From the NCBI GenBank assembly GCA_964017235.1, contig OZ024931.1:94025721-94089720 (forward strand): DNA of 64,000 nt, in the 5' to 3' direction. Positions 54,749 through 64,000 of the stretch are shown here, piece after piece (within the stretch, counting starts at the first letter, position 1; the number at the start of each line of letters is the position of its first letter). A program made the translations under genes and the position numbers. The notes beneath the pieces were generated by a model that saw only the letters and a list, made by a program, of their open reading frames with translations, did no database searches and had not been told where the DNA came from. Source of the DNA: Sabellastarte sp. h YS-2021. Its lineage: Eukaryota; Annelida; Polychaeta; Sabellida; Sabellidae.

Positions 54749-56976
54749 TCAGATGGATCGGGAAACTATCGCAAACTTTTCAGACTTGTTGAAGCAATCG
54801 CAACACCAATTAGAAAGCTGTCAGAAAAATATCTGGAGCCTACTCATGGATTTATTTTTTTTAATCTGGAGGTAGGCTTATGATTGGATTGCAATAATGA
54901 AACAACCCCATGTATTAAACTCCGTGATTAGGTACGTGAAATGATGTAGTTGACATGTAGTGTGCATTTTCATGTTCAGACAATGGTATCCAGCAATGGT
55001 ATACAAAGTACATTTTTTCTACAGTTTGGTATCCTATGTTTTAATCTTTGCTGTTTTTGTTAAATTCTTCCTACAGTATCTTCAGTCATAAATACATTGG
55101 TCCTTTCTAGACAAGGGTCAATGTCGGTGCTTGAACTTTGATCATTCCCTGCAGTGTATTGAGAAGGGCCACATCATATTTTTGTTAGTCACCCTGCTTT
55201 GTTAACCAATGGAATGGGTTTTTTTAGTTTCAATTTATCAAGTGTTGACACAGATTTATTTGAGATTTTGTCTTTAGGCTATGGTGAACTACAACCACTC
55301 CGAGATTCAAATGCTATATCGAGTTTACATAAAGCATTGATAAGCTGACTTCAATCCACACTGTAGAACAAAGCAACCATTTTGAAAGTCAAATAAGAGC
55401 CCTTCATTAGTGAGGCAAAAGTCATTAATTTAGTATGTTACACAGTTTTTAGTATACAATGATTATATTTCGACCAGTTATGCAATTTATTGTCCCAGAG
55501 GCATACAATGTAATTTTCAGTCAATGAAGTACACTTTGGACAAAATCAGTTTGCACTGGTTTGTGATTGGTTCCTTTTATTACTGACCACAAACATAATC
55601 AAAAATAAATACAATCTTCTCACTCAAAAAAAATTAATTGTATTATTTATTAGGATCACTTCACACATTGGATCACCTTCAATATACAGTTAGATGTATG
55701 GAAAGACAGATTGGGGGGGGGGGAATTTTTATTTTACTGACATGTTATACAAAAGCAAAATACAAAGATATGAAATACACAACATAAATTATACTTGCTT
55801 TGATAATTCTTCCTTACTTTAATAATAGTAATGAACAGGATATTAATTTGGTAAATAAAGATTTTAAGATAAATTTCTAAATATTCTTTTATGTCAATGT
55901 GATCTTTATACCTTTATTCTCTGTTTGTTATTAAGGTCTACAGCCTGCAGAGCCTTGCCACTCAAGATCACTTACCACGAGAATCTCCATTGGTTGCAAA
56001 GTTTTACCCACTTCTACAATATCAGCATGATTTTCTACAATTCATGGCTTAAATTCATAGAATTCCCAGAAAATAAATAAAGTTTGGTAAAATCTCATTC
56101 CTGGTGTTTCTGTCAAGAATCTTTTTAAAATACTTAGTAAAGGTGATAATGTATGGTTGCGTATCAAGAGAATTGATTTCAACTTGAACTTAAAGGAACT
56201 AATAGTAAAAAGAGCAGATAAATATAATTAAGTATGGAATCAAAACTTAAGGTTCAGTTAAAAATGAATTTAAATAAGTCACTTTAGAAGCAAGTTTATT
56301 ATGTGCAAAAGCAGTGTTTAAACATAAAGTATTGATGTTATAAAAAGTTTATTCCCCCTAATCAGGTGATATGCAATCTATCTACAGAATAAAGATATTT
56401 TTGACATAGCATTAATTATAATTGTTTTTGTGTGTGTGTGGGTGTGTGTGTGTGTGAAAAAACAAAAATGCATTATTGCAAGTTGTGACATTTTATGAAA
56501 GCCAAAGAAAAAGGTTTGCTATTCCTTTTATCTCCTTTTGAAGATATAAATGGGAAATAAACTAAAAGAAGCAAAAAGATCACTTGCAACAATTAACTTT
56601 TCTTTCACTTTTTAAAAATCTAAATCAATTTCAGAGCATGCGAAGATATAATGTCACCCTGATCCATTTGAAAACAATTTCCAGATCTCCAGACCAAGTT
56701 TTGATAGGGAAAGTCTGCAAGTCATTTTCCAATACCTTTAAGGTAGTCTGCTATGATGCAGTATAATTAGTTTTTTGCAAGGACATTTAAGTGTTTGAAA
56801 GAATATTTAAGAATACCTCTGTTTAGAAGTCAAGCATCCCATATTTCTAGTTAGTAAGTAAATTAATTATAACTATTAGTCACTGCATTTTGTGAAGCTG
56901 CGTGTTGTTGCACTTTCTCTGGAAATGATGAAGTTGCAAATAACCTATTCACACTACAGCTGGCATAACCTGTGCT
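54749..56976. other. Intergenic, no gene recognised
   Basis: AT-rich DNA with G11 at 55713-55723 and a (GT)n tract at 56429-56456. No domain-bearing frame. Confidence 0.55.
56429..56456 (+). repeat. (GT)n microsatellite
   Basis: Alternating TG, 28 bases with one ggg interruption. Confidence 0.9.
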
Positions 56977-57490
56977 TATAGGTGTTAGACAAAACGCCCA
57001 TGTCCTTTAACTATTGTCTGACATCCAAAGTTTTGAAAATGTCCAAATTTCCACCTCTAAATTTCACCATCAGTCAGCGTCTCTTTTGCACCCTAACATC
57101 GTCCCTTTATATGTGTGTCTCCATCTGGTCTGTCCATGTCAGTGACCTTCTGTAGATAATTTTTGTTGTACAGTAATTGAAGGTTAAATATGGTATGACT
57201 CGCATGGCCAATGATACACAGTGTGTAACCGTCAGTAGCAGCATGAGGGTAGTGCAAACGTCTGTAACTGTGACATAACCTCCGTTTACTTCCATTCCCC
57301 TTACATAGCTGTTGGACGGACACCTGCTACCGAAGCAAGACCGAGTCACAATTTTCTATAAACTGGGGACACCACCATGATAACACAGTACCCAATATTG
57401 CGAGTGCATCAAATCTTGGAAGATATGAGGCATCTTGAGAGGTGGTTCTGCTGACAAGTAAACTTATAGCCATGGGTTATACCGCCTGTC
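56977..57490 (+). repeat. Dispersed repeat family R1, copy 3
   Basis: Same family as 20040-20625 (inverse) and 40548-40795 (same orientation). It contains tagacaaaacgccc, cgtctcttttgcacc, gaccttctgtaga and ggttataccgcc. It lies in the 3' flank of the minus-strand EGF membrane gene. Confidence 0.6.
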
Positions 57491-57777
57491 GGGACAAAAG
57501 CCTCAAATATGACTGTGCTGCTATCTGTTATTGTTTCAACACCATGGTCACACTGTTTCATTACATATCATACACAAAATTAGCATCATTCTCAATATCA
57601 TATAATGGCCATTACAGAGAATAGATGATGGAGTAACAATATTTCAAAAAAATCATAAATGTGAAAAGATCTTTACAATAGTGAAGCACTCTATAAACAA
57701 AATAAAGTACTACTAATAATAATAATTCATATATGCCCAGTACACAGGTACTTCGCACCCAGAAGGTAAATCTATGT

Positions 57778-60700
57778 CTAAACATGTCCGGTGTAGACAG
57801 TGCTCCGTGGACCTTTCTGTTTAGTTGGTTGAGGGTCTACTGTGACTTCACTCTGTGTGCTGTCCATGTCACTGCTCTCAGCATCTACACGAAGCTTCTT
57901 CCTGTTCAGCTTCCTCTTGATCCCATAGCCCACCACTGAACGACATGTGAAAAAAATTAAAAACAAAATACATTAATAAGGAAAACAACGGGTAGCCTTG
58001 CTTCAAGGTTAAATTTGTACCACATATTTTTCATACATGTACACATATATTTGCATTATATTTGTTACAGTTGCTGTGTGTGCTGCTGTGTGCAATGAAT
58101 TGTATAATATAAATGATAACATACATCCCCACTGATTATGTTATGATAGTCAATTGTTTTATGTGTCAACAGATACTCTTGAAACTAACATACAAGTCAG
58201 AGCAACAGTGAGAGTAATATTCAATCCCAATGAAAATAACTTTGTAAGTGATATAAACTTCCAAAATTATGATGCACTACAATTGAAAAACTCTGTGGTT
58301 ACATACATAGACAAGAGCACCCAACAGTTCCAATATTGCCTATGAGTGAAATAATAATAAATCCTATTCCTGTATGAAGACAGTGATCCAGATCACCACC
58401 TAAATTTAATCATCTGTTCCTTGTGCCATTGTTGATATTTTCTGAAAATTTCATCAAAATATATCCATAAGTTTTTAAGTTATTTTGCAAATAGAGAACA
58501 AACGAACACTACCAATTACATAACCTCCTTGGCGGAGGAAATGACTGAAAGACAACACTTGTTTTCAAGATCAAGACAGACATTTCACAAGCACGAATCA
58601 ACCTTACAAAACACTATTTTCAGAATTTTCAAAATTGAATGAATTTAAAAGTTGTGATATATATTAAATATTTTTTAGTTGTATGATATAAAGTGGAAAA
58701 TATGTTTTACAATGCTCACTGACTTGGTTATTTTGGTTTGGCAGAATGCTTACCCACGCCCACAGCTGCAATACCACCCAGTGCTCCCATTGATGTACCA
58801 GCAATAATGGAGGGGCTTGGTCCAGTCTCTGGGGAAAGCTTCTCTCCCTCCTGTCTGCGGAAACTACCACGTGTCCTCTGTCTCTCTATGGGAGTACAAT
58901 AAAGCATTTATCCACTCTCATCTTACAGTAATATACATTCTGAAATGTTTTTAAGTGTGAGCTCTAGTGAGGCTTGACCTTCCATTGATCATTTATTTTT
59001 GTCTTTGGACTTTCATGAATTGTGGCGTAGTGTGATGAGTGCCCGTCTCTTCACTGAAGTTAAGTGGCAATAGGCTAACGTTAGTACTGGGATGGGTGAC
59101 TGCTTCAGCGCAATACTCATTTCTCTGATGGCTTTGCAGCTCGCGCTAGAACGAAACCCCTTTCAGCCTTGTTTCTTTTGTTTTCTCTAATCCACACATC
59201 AAAAAGTAATCTAAATTAGTATTGGTGTTAAATATCAATATCTAAATCAAATATTCTTTCTCAAAATAGAAATAGAAATATGCACATGTGTACTATAACA
59301 TAAATATTGGTCCATGTTATATACACAGTTAGCTTTGTTTTTTGCACAGAGTGACCCTGACTTACGATCGCAGTAGATGCCACTCCAACCAGTCTGACAT
59401 AAGCATTCATAATGACCCACACCATCTGTGATGATATCTTTACACTTATCACCTGTGGTGTAAGAACCAATTGACGAGCATGTATCAAGACCACCATTGG
59501 CACAAGGCCCATCAGTACAGTTATCTCCCCTGTAATACAACACTCTATCTTTATTTTCTGGTATTATAAGCATATTTACATATGTATAGGTTAATGGCAA
59601 AGTAAGTGTCCAATATTTAAAAATAATGGATTGCTTATGAGGTCTCGAGGTTCTGATCTATTTAAATTACACCCTCCCTTAATCTTTAATTTTTAAGATG
59701 TTGTTTAACATCATTACTTTTTATTTCTATATTTCTCTTCTGTATTTTGGGTTTTTTATGATCATTTTAGTTGAAATAAATGTAAAAGGGTTTCTTTGGA
59801 TATGTTGAAAAAGGGCTTCCACACATGGTCATAATCACTGAGCAGAACATCTGCCCATTAATAAAAAATTTGGGACACTTTGACAATAAGAAAAGCTCTA
59901 AGGTGCAATTTAAGCATGTATATCTTGTGTAAAAGTTGAGATTTTGTACATGTTGCAACTTGTACAAAGAGCCTGTGCAAATTGCAACTTGTACCAGCAG
60001 TTTGTAGTTGCAACTCATACAGGATTGGCACTTGTACAGAATTTCACTATCAAATAAACACAACTTGTAAAAAAACTGTTGTACAAGTTCAATTATAAAA
60101 ATTTGGTTAAATTAACAATTTTATTGTAAATATAGCTTATTATATGTATATAATGTCCAAAATAATGTGACATTGTGATATATATATATATATGTAATTT
60201 TCCATAAATAATTAACAGTGAATTTACGGAAAACCTTTACAGAAATAAATTTTGCCAGTGAAGCTTAAAATACAAAATCAGTTATTAATATAACAATTTA
60301 TTAAGCTGGTAGTTTAATAATGAATTAATTAAAATACATTGTTTAAGTGATAAAATATGGAGCTTGTACAAGTTGCAAATAGTAGATGTCCAAAATTTGT
60401 ACATGTTGTAACTTGTCTAAGTCCACCTGTACAAGTTGCAACTTTACTAAAAATTTCAATAAATACGCGTATTTACTGATTTCACATATTTAGTTTAACA
60501 TATCACTGATTGTCCAATGATGTACATCATAAACACCAGTATTGTCATTTCTAACAACAGTGCACACTCCAAAAGTATTGCATTGTGTAGTGTCAGAGAA
60601 GATATATTACAATATGTGAATACTGTTATGTCTAATATGTAAATTACATATATTCAAGTTATCTTATTTAAAATTATTTAAAATTAAAATCTTGTGTTAT

Positions 60701-63700
60701 AAAATTATAGTGGTTCTTATGTTTGTTACACAAATTGATATATGTAGAGTTTTTTGTTCAAGAATTATTCTGTTTCTTGATGCAGCAGGACAAATTTACA
60801 CTCAATTATATTAATTTTACAAAGCAGACATCACAGGGTACTGATTCACACAGATTTTAAGTAATTCACAAATTAATTTTGTAAGTGACAGTTACTCATA
60901 ATTCATCTGTAATGTGAAAACCCATACCCATAATTGACAATACAAGCACAGGAGTAGCCTACTACCCCAGTCTCACTCTCTGTCATTTCACAGGTGCCAG
61001 AATTCTGGCAAGGTGAGGACAGACATGGGTGTGTAACAGAACACTTCTTTCCATACCATCCTTCTCTGCAGCTACACTTATATTCAGTCAGACTTGTCAT
61101 TACACAGTTGTCTGAAAGAGTAGATGCAAACAAAAACACATATAATTTTAATCAATAAGTAAAACAGTTAACACCAAAAAAAACAGACATGGTAGAAGTC
61201 TAGCAAATTAATAACCAGTGGATGTTACTTGTTAAAGTGACCAAAAAAGTTTAAAATGTTCCTATTGATCCCCTTTGTAGAGTTCCTGGTCGAACTAAGA
61301 CTTATTGGCAAATCTGATGTTCTGACCTGCATTTTGACAAGGCATTGGATGACTGCACAAGTCCCTGTCACTGCAGGTGGCTCCGATCCAACCAGTAGGA
61401 CACTCACAGGAGAAGCTGTTTTCACCATCTCTACAGATTCCTCCATTAGAACATGGCAATTCTGAACATTCATCAATGTCAACATCACAGGTTATACCTA
61501 TAAAAACAAACATCTGAAATAACTGGCAGAATGACTAAATCAACAGTGACCTTGGTAATGCTTTACCAATATTCTAGTGGTTTTCAGCTTTCTTTAAAGA
61601 TGGTCATTACCTAGAAAAGCTATTGTGCAGTTGTTAAATCTTAAAAGATTTTGATTTGCATTTACACTGATAATAGCATATATTTTAGAAACTATGACAG
61701 GAGCAGTGCCTATACTTAAAATCTACAAAGGATTTACCTATTACCAAAACTTCATATTTGTATTGAGAGTTACATATCTTTACCTTCAAATCCAAGATCA
61801 CATGTGCAACTGAAGCTTCCCACAGTGTTTGTACAAGTGCCATGAATACAACCATTATTTTCACACTCATTTATGTCCTTGTCACACATGTTTCCTGAAA
61901 ACATAAGATAATGTACCGACTTAGTTGACATATTCTTTGTGTGATTTGTTCACTGAAGTTTTTGCATAACTGATTTTTTAACAACAAAACAAATGTTAAT
62001 TCAAAACTAGAGAAGTAAAAGTCTTATGACCTCTGTCAAAGTCCAAACAATCCTTTACAAAGCTAATGGATCCAGGATAGGTTGAAGGTCATTCCCAAGT
62101 TAAACCAGTTCTATGTTAGGTCAAAAGTAACCTACAGAAGACATCTGATATACATCTGAAGATATTGATAACATAAAAACCAACAAAATCCAACAGTTAC
62201 ATAACCTCATTGGCCAAGGTGAATAACACTTTATATTTTAAACAAACCTTTAAAACCTTCAATGCATTTGCATGAATAGGAACTGATTCCATCTTCACAG
62301 GTACCTCCATTTTCACAAGAGTCTTTACTGCAGTCATCAATATTTGTTTCACATCTCTCACCTATACATGTACATAGAAAAATGAACAATTTGAGAAATT
62401 ACAAACTTACATGTCCAAAAAGTTAGTTGTTTAAAGGAGGAAAAATACACACAAACATATCTGTTTACTTCAGAAGTTTAAAAATGAAAACAAAATTTTG
62501 GGCCAACCTTCAAATCCTTCAATGCATTTGCATGAATAGGAATTGATTCCATCTTCACAAGTACCTCCATTTTCACAAGACTCTTCATTGCAATCATTAA
62601 TATTTGTTTCACACCTCTCACCTATAAACAGAAGAATGAACAATTTAAGGTAGATAAAAGCCTATACATTCAATGGTCTATTTTCAAATAAGAAAAACAT
62701 GCATGCACATGTCTTTCTTTTTCAGATCAAACATGGTCTCTATCAAAACAGTTGTAGCATAAAAACTAAGATATAATAAATTACTAAAACTAACATAAAT
62801 GAAGCTTTACAATGTAACCATACATGTCTGATTCTTCAGTATACTTTAAAACTCACATGATGATATTTTTAAACCAACCTTCAAATCCTTCAATACATTT
62901 GCATAAGTAGGAATTGATTATATCTTCAAAATCCAACAAACATGGCCGTTATTAAGAAACTGTCAGCGAGAAAATTTTTTTATTATATTACTAAATTAAC
63001 TCAATTAAAGCTGTACAATGTAATTATTTGCATTTTTTATTAATCCAACACAATTTTTTACTGCATAACGATATTATACTTTCGACTAACCTTCAAATCC
63101 TATCATACAAATGCATAAATAGGAATTGATTTCATCTTCACAGGTACCTCCATTTTTACAAGACTCTACATTGCACTCTAATTTATTAATAAATTAACTC
63201 ACTGAAGCTGCTAACAATGTTATCATCAATGTCAAATTCTTCATGCATACTTAGAAGTCAAAGTTCAGGTATACGTTTTGTTCAACAGAACAGGTCATAT
63301 TGTGACAGGTCTTCTGCATTATCAGTTGCAGGAGTTGAGCCTACATTGATGTTAATGCATGTGATTAAATTGCTAACTACTAGCCCACTGTGGAACTCTC
63401 TGGTATGCTTTAACTTTTATTATGAAGATGCATTTTGGACCAACCTTCAAATCCTTCAATGCATTTGCATGAATAGGAATTGATTCCATCTTCACAGGTG
63501 CCTCCATTTTCACAAGACTCCTCATTGCAGTCATCAATATTTGTTTCACACCTCTCACCTAAAAACCACCAAAACAAACATTCTCAGAAAGTTGAACCAT
63601 ATATTTCCAGTAATTCACATTGTCAAAGTACCAAAATCGTGCATACACATGTCTTTCTTAATCAGATATTTATAAGCAAAACACACATGGCCCTAATCAA

Positions 63701-64000
63701 GAAACTCTATCAGTGAGAACATATTTTTATATTACTAAGTTAACTCAAATGAAGCTATACAATGTAATTATAAACATTTTTAATTAACCCAATACACTTT
63801 TTAGTGCATAATGATATTTTGGACTAACCTTCAAATCCTATTACGCAAATGCATGAATGGGAATTGATTCCATCTTCACAGGTACCTCCATTTTCACAAG
63901 ACTCTTCATTGCAGTCATCAATATTTATTTCACACCTCTCATCTATAAACAGACGGATGGACAATTTAAAGAAGCTGAAAGCCTAAACATTCAACAGTCA
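57778..64000 (-). CDS. EGF-repeat type I membrane protein, 3' part (eleven exons)
   Basis: Minus-strand exons: 63942-63829, 63558-63445, 63177-63091, 62621-62508, 62361-62248, 61894-61784, 61497-61327, 61111-60928, 59529-59366, 58885-58754 and 57935-57778 (stop TAG). All introns are phase 1 except the phase-2 join 60928/59529; the sum is consistent to the stop (486 residues). The first five exons encode near-identical EGF domains ([29 protein letters not shown]). Then come calcium-binding-type EGFs ([14 protein letters not shown]), further Cys-rich EGF modules, a Ser/Arg-rich stalk, a transmembrane helix beginning [16 protein letters not shown], and a basic stop-transfer KRKLNRKK. The cytoplasmic tail is about 48 residues, ending VYTGHV. 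The layout is that of a surface receptor or adhesion protein of fibropellin/Notch-like EGF type. The signal peptide and start lie beyond the window. Confidence 0.88.
57936..58753 (-). other. Last intron of the EGF membrane gene
   Basis: Phase-1 intron within the transmembrane region. It holds the R2 copy at 58350-58545 and otherwise AT-rich DNA. Confidence 0.7.
58350..58545 (-). repeat. Dispersed repeat family R2, copy 3
   Basis: Inverse of 41130-41415: agacagtgatccagatcacc, ccttgtgccat, gaaaatttcatcaaaat, then tacataacctccttggcgga. A weaker relative with ttacataacctcattggcc ends near 62225. Confidence 0.6.
59020..59160 (+). repeat. 5S rRNA-derived SINE or pseudogene
   Basis: gaagttaag (59056), ggctaacgttagtact and gggatgggtgactgctt (ending near 59105) match the internal promoter half of 5S rRNA (box A and box C) with scattered changes. 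A non-5S body follows (gctcgcgctagaacg). A 5S-headed SINE is favoured over a processed pseudogene because of the extra tail, but the 3' end is unresolved. Confidence 0.6.
59161..61110 (-). other. Introns around exons 59529-59366 and 61111-60928
   Basis: AT-rich introns. The 59530-60927 intron carries the palindrome-rich block at 59895-60450. No extra exon fits between, because phases 60928/59529 (phase 2) join directly. Confidence 0.65.
59895..60450. repeat. Cluster of palindromic TTGTACAAGTTGCAAC motifs
   Basis: About ten partial or full occurrences of ttgtacaagttgcaac or its inverse gttgcaacttgtacaa. They fall in two groups (59935-60090 and 60360-60450) separated by AT-rich DNA. TTGTACAA and GTTGCAAC are each self-complementary. 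It may be a MITE-like or satellite-derived insertion. Confidence 0.55.
62015..62225 (-). repeat. Possible decayed R2 relative
   Basis: It ends ttacataacctcattggcc, like the R2 copy at 58350-58545, and has gacctctgtcaaagtcc at the other side. Weakly supported. Confidence 0.35.
62879..62928 (-). pseudogene. Decayed EGF exon remnant
   Basis: In the 62622-63090 intron, the minus strand reads [17 protein letters not shown] followed by a good donor (GTTGGTTT), the 3' half of the local EGF exon. The 5' half and acceptor are gone, so it cannot be spliced in as a normal domain. Confidence 0.75.
63245..63405 (-). repeat. Decayed SINE-like sequence in EGF gene intron
   Basis: The plus strand resembles the reverse of a tRNA SINE (aagttcaggtatacgttttgttcaaca, then ggagttgagcc as an inverse B box, and ctaactactagcccactgtg as an inverse A box). 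Similar in layout to 29003-29102. No clear target-site duplication. Confidence 0.45.

Overview
This is a 64 kb stretch of an AT-rich, intron-rich animal nuclear genome, most likely a mollusc and perhaps a bivalve. The reasons are animal gene families with 0.3-9 kb introns, tRNA-derived SINEs of a mollusc-like type, full-length DIRS and Harbinger transposons, and tandemly expanded EGF-domain exons. The species cannot be named from the sequence. Exon coordinates below were worked out by eye from splice signals, reading-frame phase and protein similarity.

Layout. (1) 491-18546, plus strand: the last nine coding exons of VPS18, the HOPS/CORVET tethering subunit, with its C-terminal RING. One intron (4178-13499) holds a complete DIRS-type tyrosine-recombinase retrotransposon (6634-12167), which sits inside an older, decayed DIRS relative. 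Another intron (14426-17079) is mostly a 35-bp minisatellite that runs up to the splice acceptor of the last RING exon. (2) 18547-23509: 3' flank with a dispersed repeat, a non-autonomous hAT-type element with a perfect 8-bp target duplication, and a full-length SINE with a perfect 15-bp target duplication. (3) 23510-26414, minus strand: a three-exon cyclin-box gene whose upstream region carries two CRE palindromes and two CACGTG boxes. (4) 26640-32306: no convincing gene; a LINE reverse-transcriptase remnant, a truncated SINE and a short tandem repeat. (5) 32307-39560, minus strand: the 5' part of a secreted or membrane protein gene (signal peptide, one thrombospondin type 1 repeat, six EGF domains, all on phase-1 exons). 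Several EGF exons arose by recent tandem duplication of about 1.34 kb units. (6) 39579-44744: intergenic, with repeats and long G tracts. (7) 44748-54494: a PIF/Harbinger element (target site TTA) into which a second complete member of the same family (46866-51846, target site TAA) has inserted in the opposite orientation. Each carries a MADF/Myb-like gene and a convergent DDE transposase gene, and all four genes are broken. (8) 57778-64000, minus strand: the 3' part of a type I membrane protein gene with a run of EGF domains, one transmembrane helix and a short tail; its 5' end lies beyond the window.

The host genes do not form an operon or an evident pathway. VPS18 acts in endosome-lysosome fusion, the cyclin-like protein probably binds a CDK, and the two EGF proteins act at or outside the cell surface. 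The most informative parts of the window are the two element-in-same-family nestings (DIRS in DIRS, Harbinger in Harbinger), which can be reconstructed from target-site duplications and internal homology, and the EGF exon duplications, whose copies are still nearly identical across introns.
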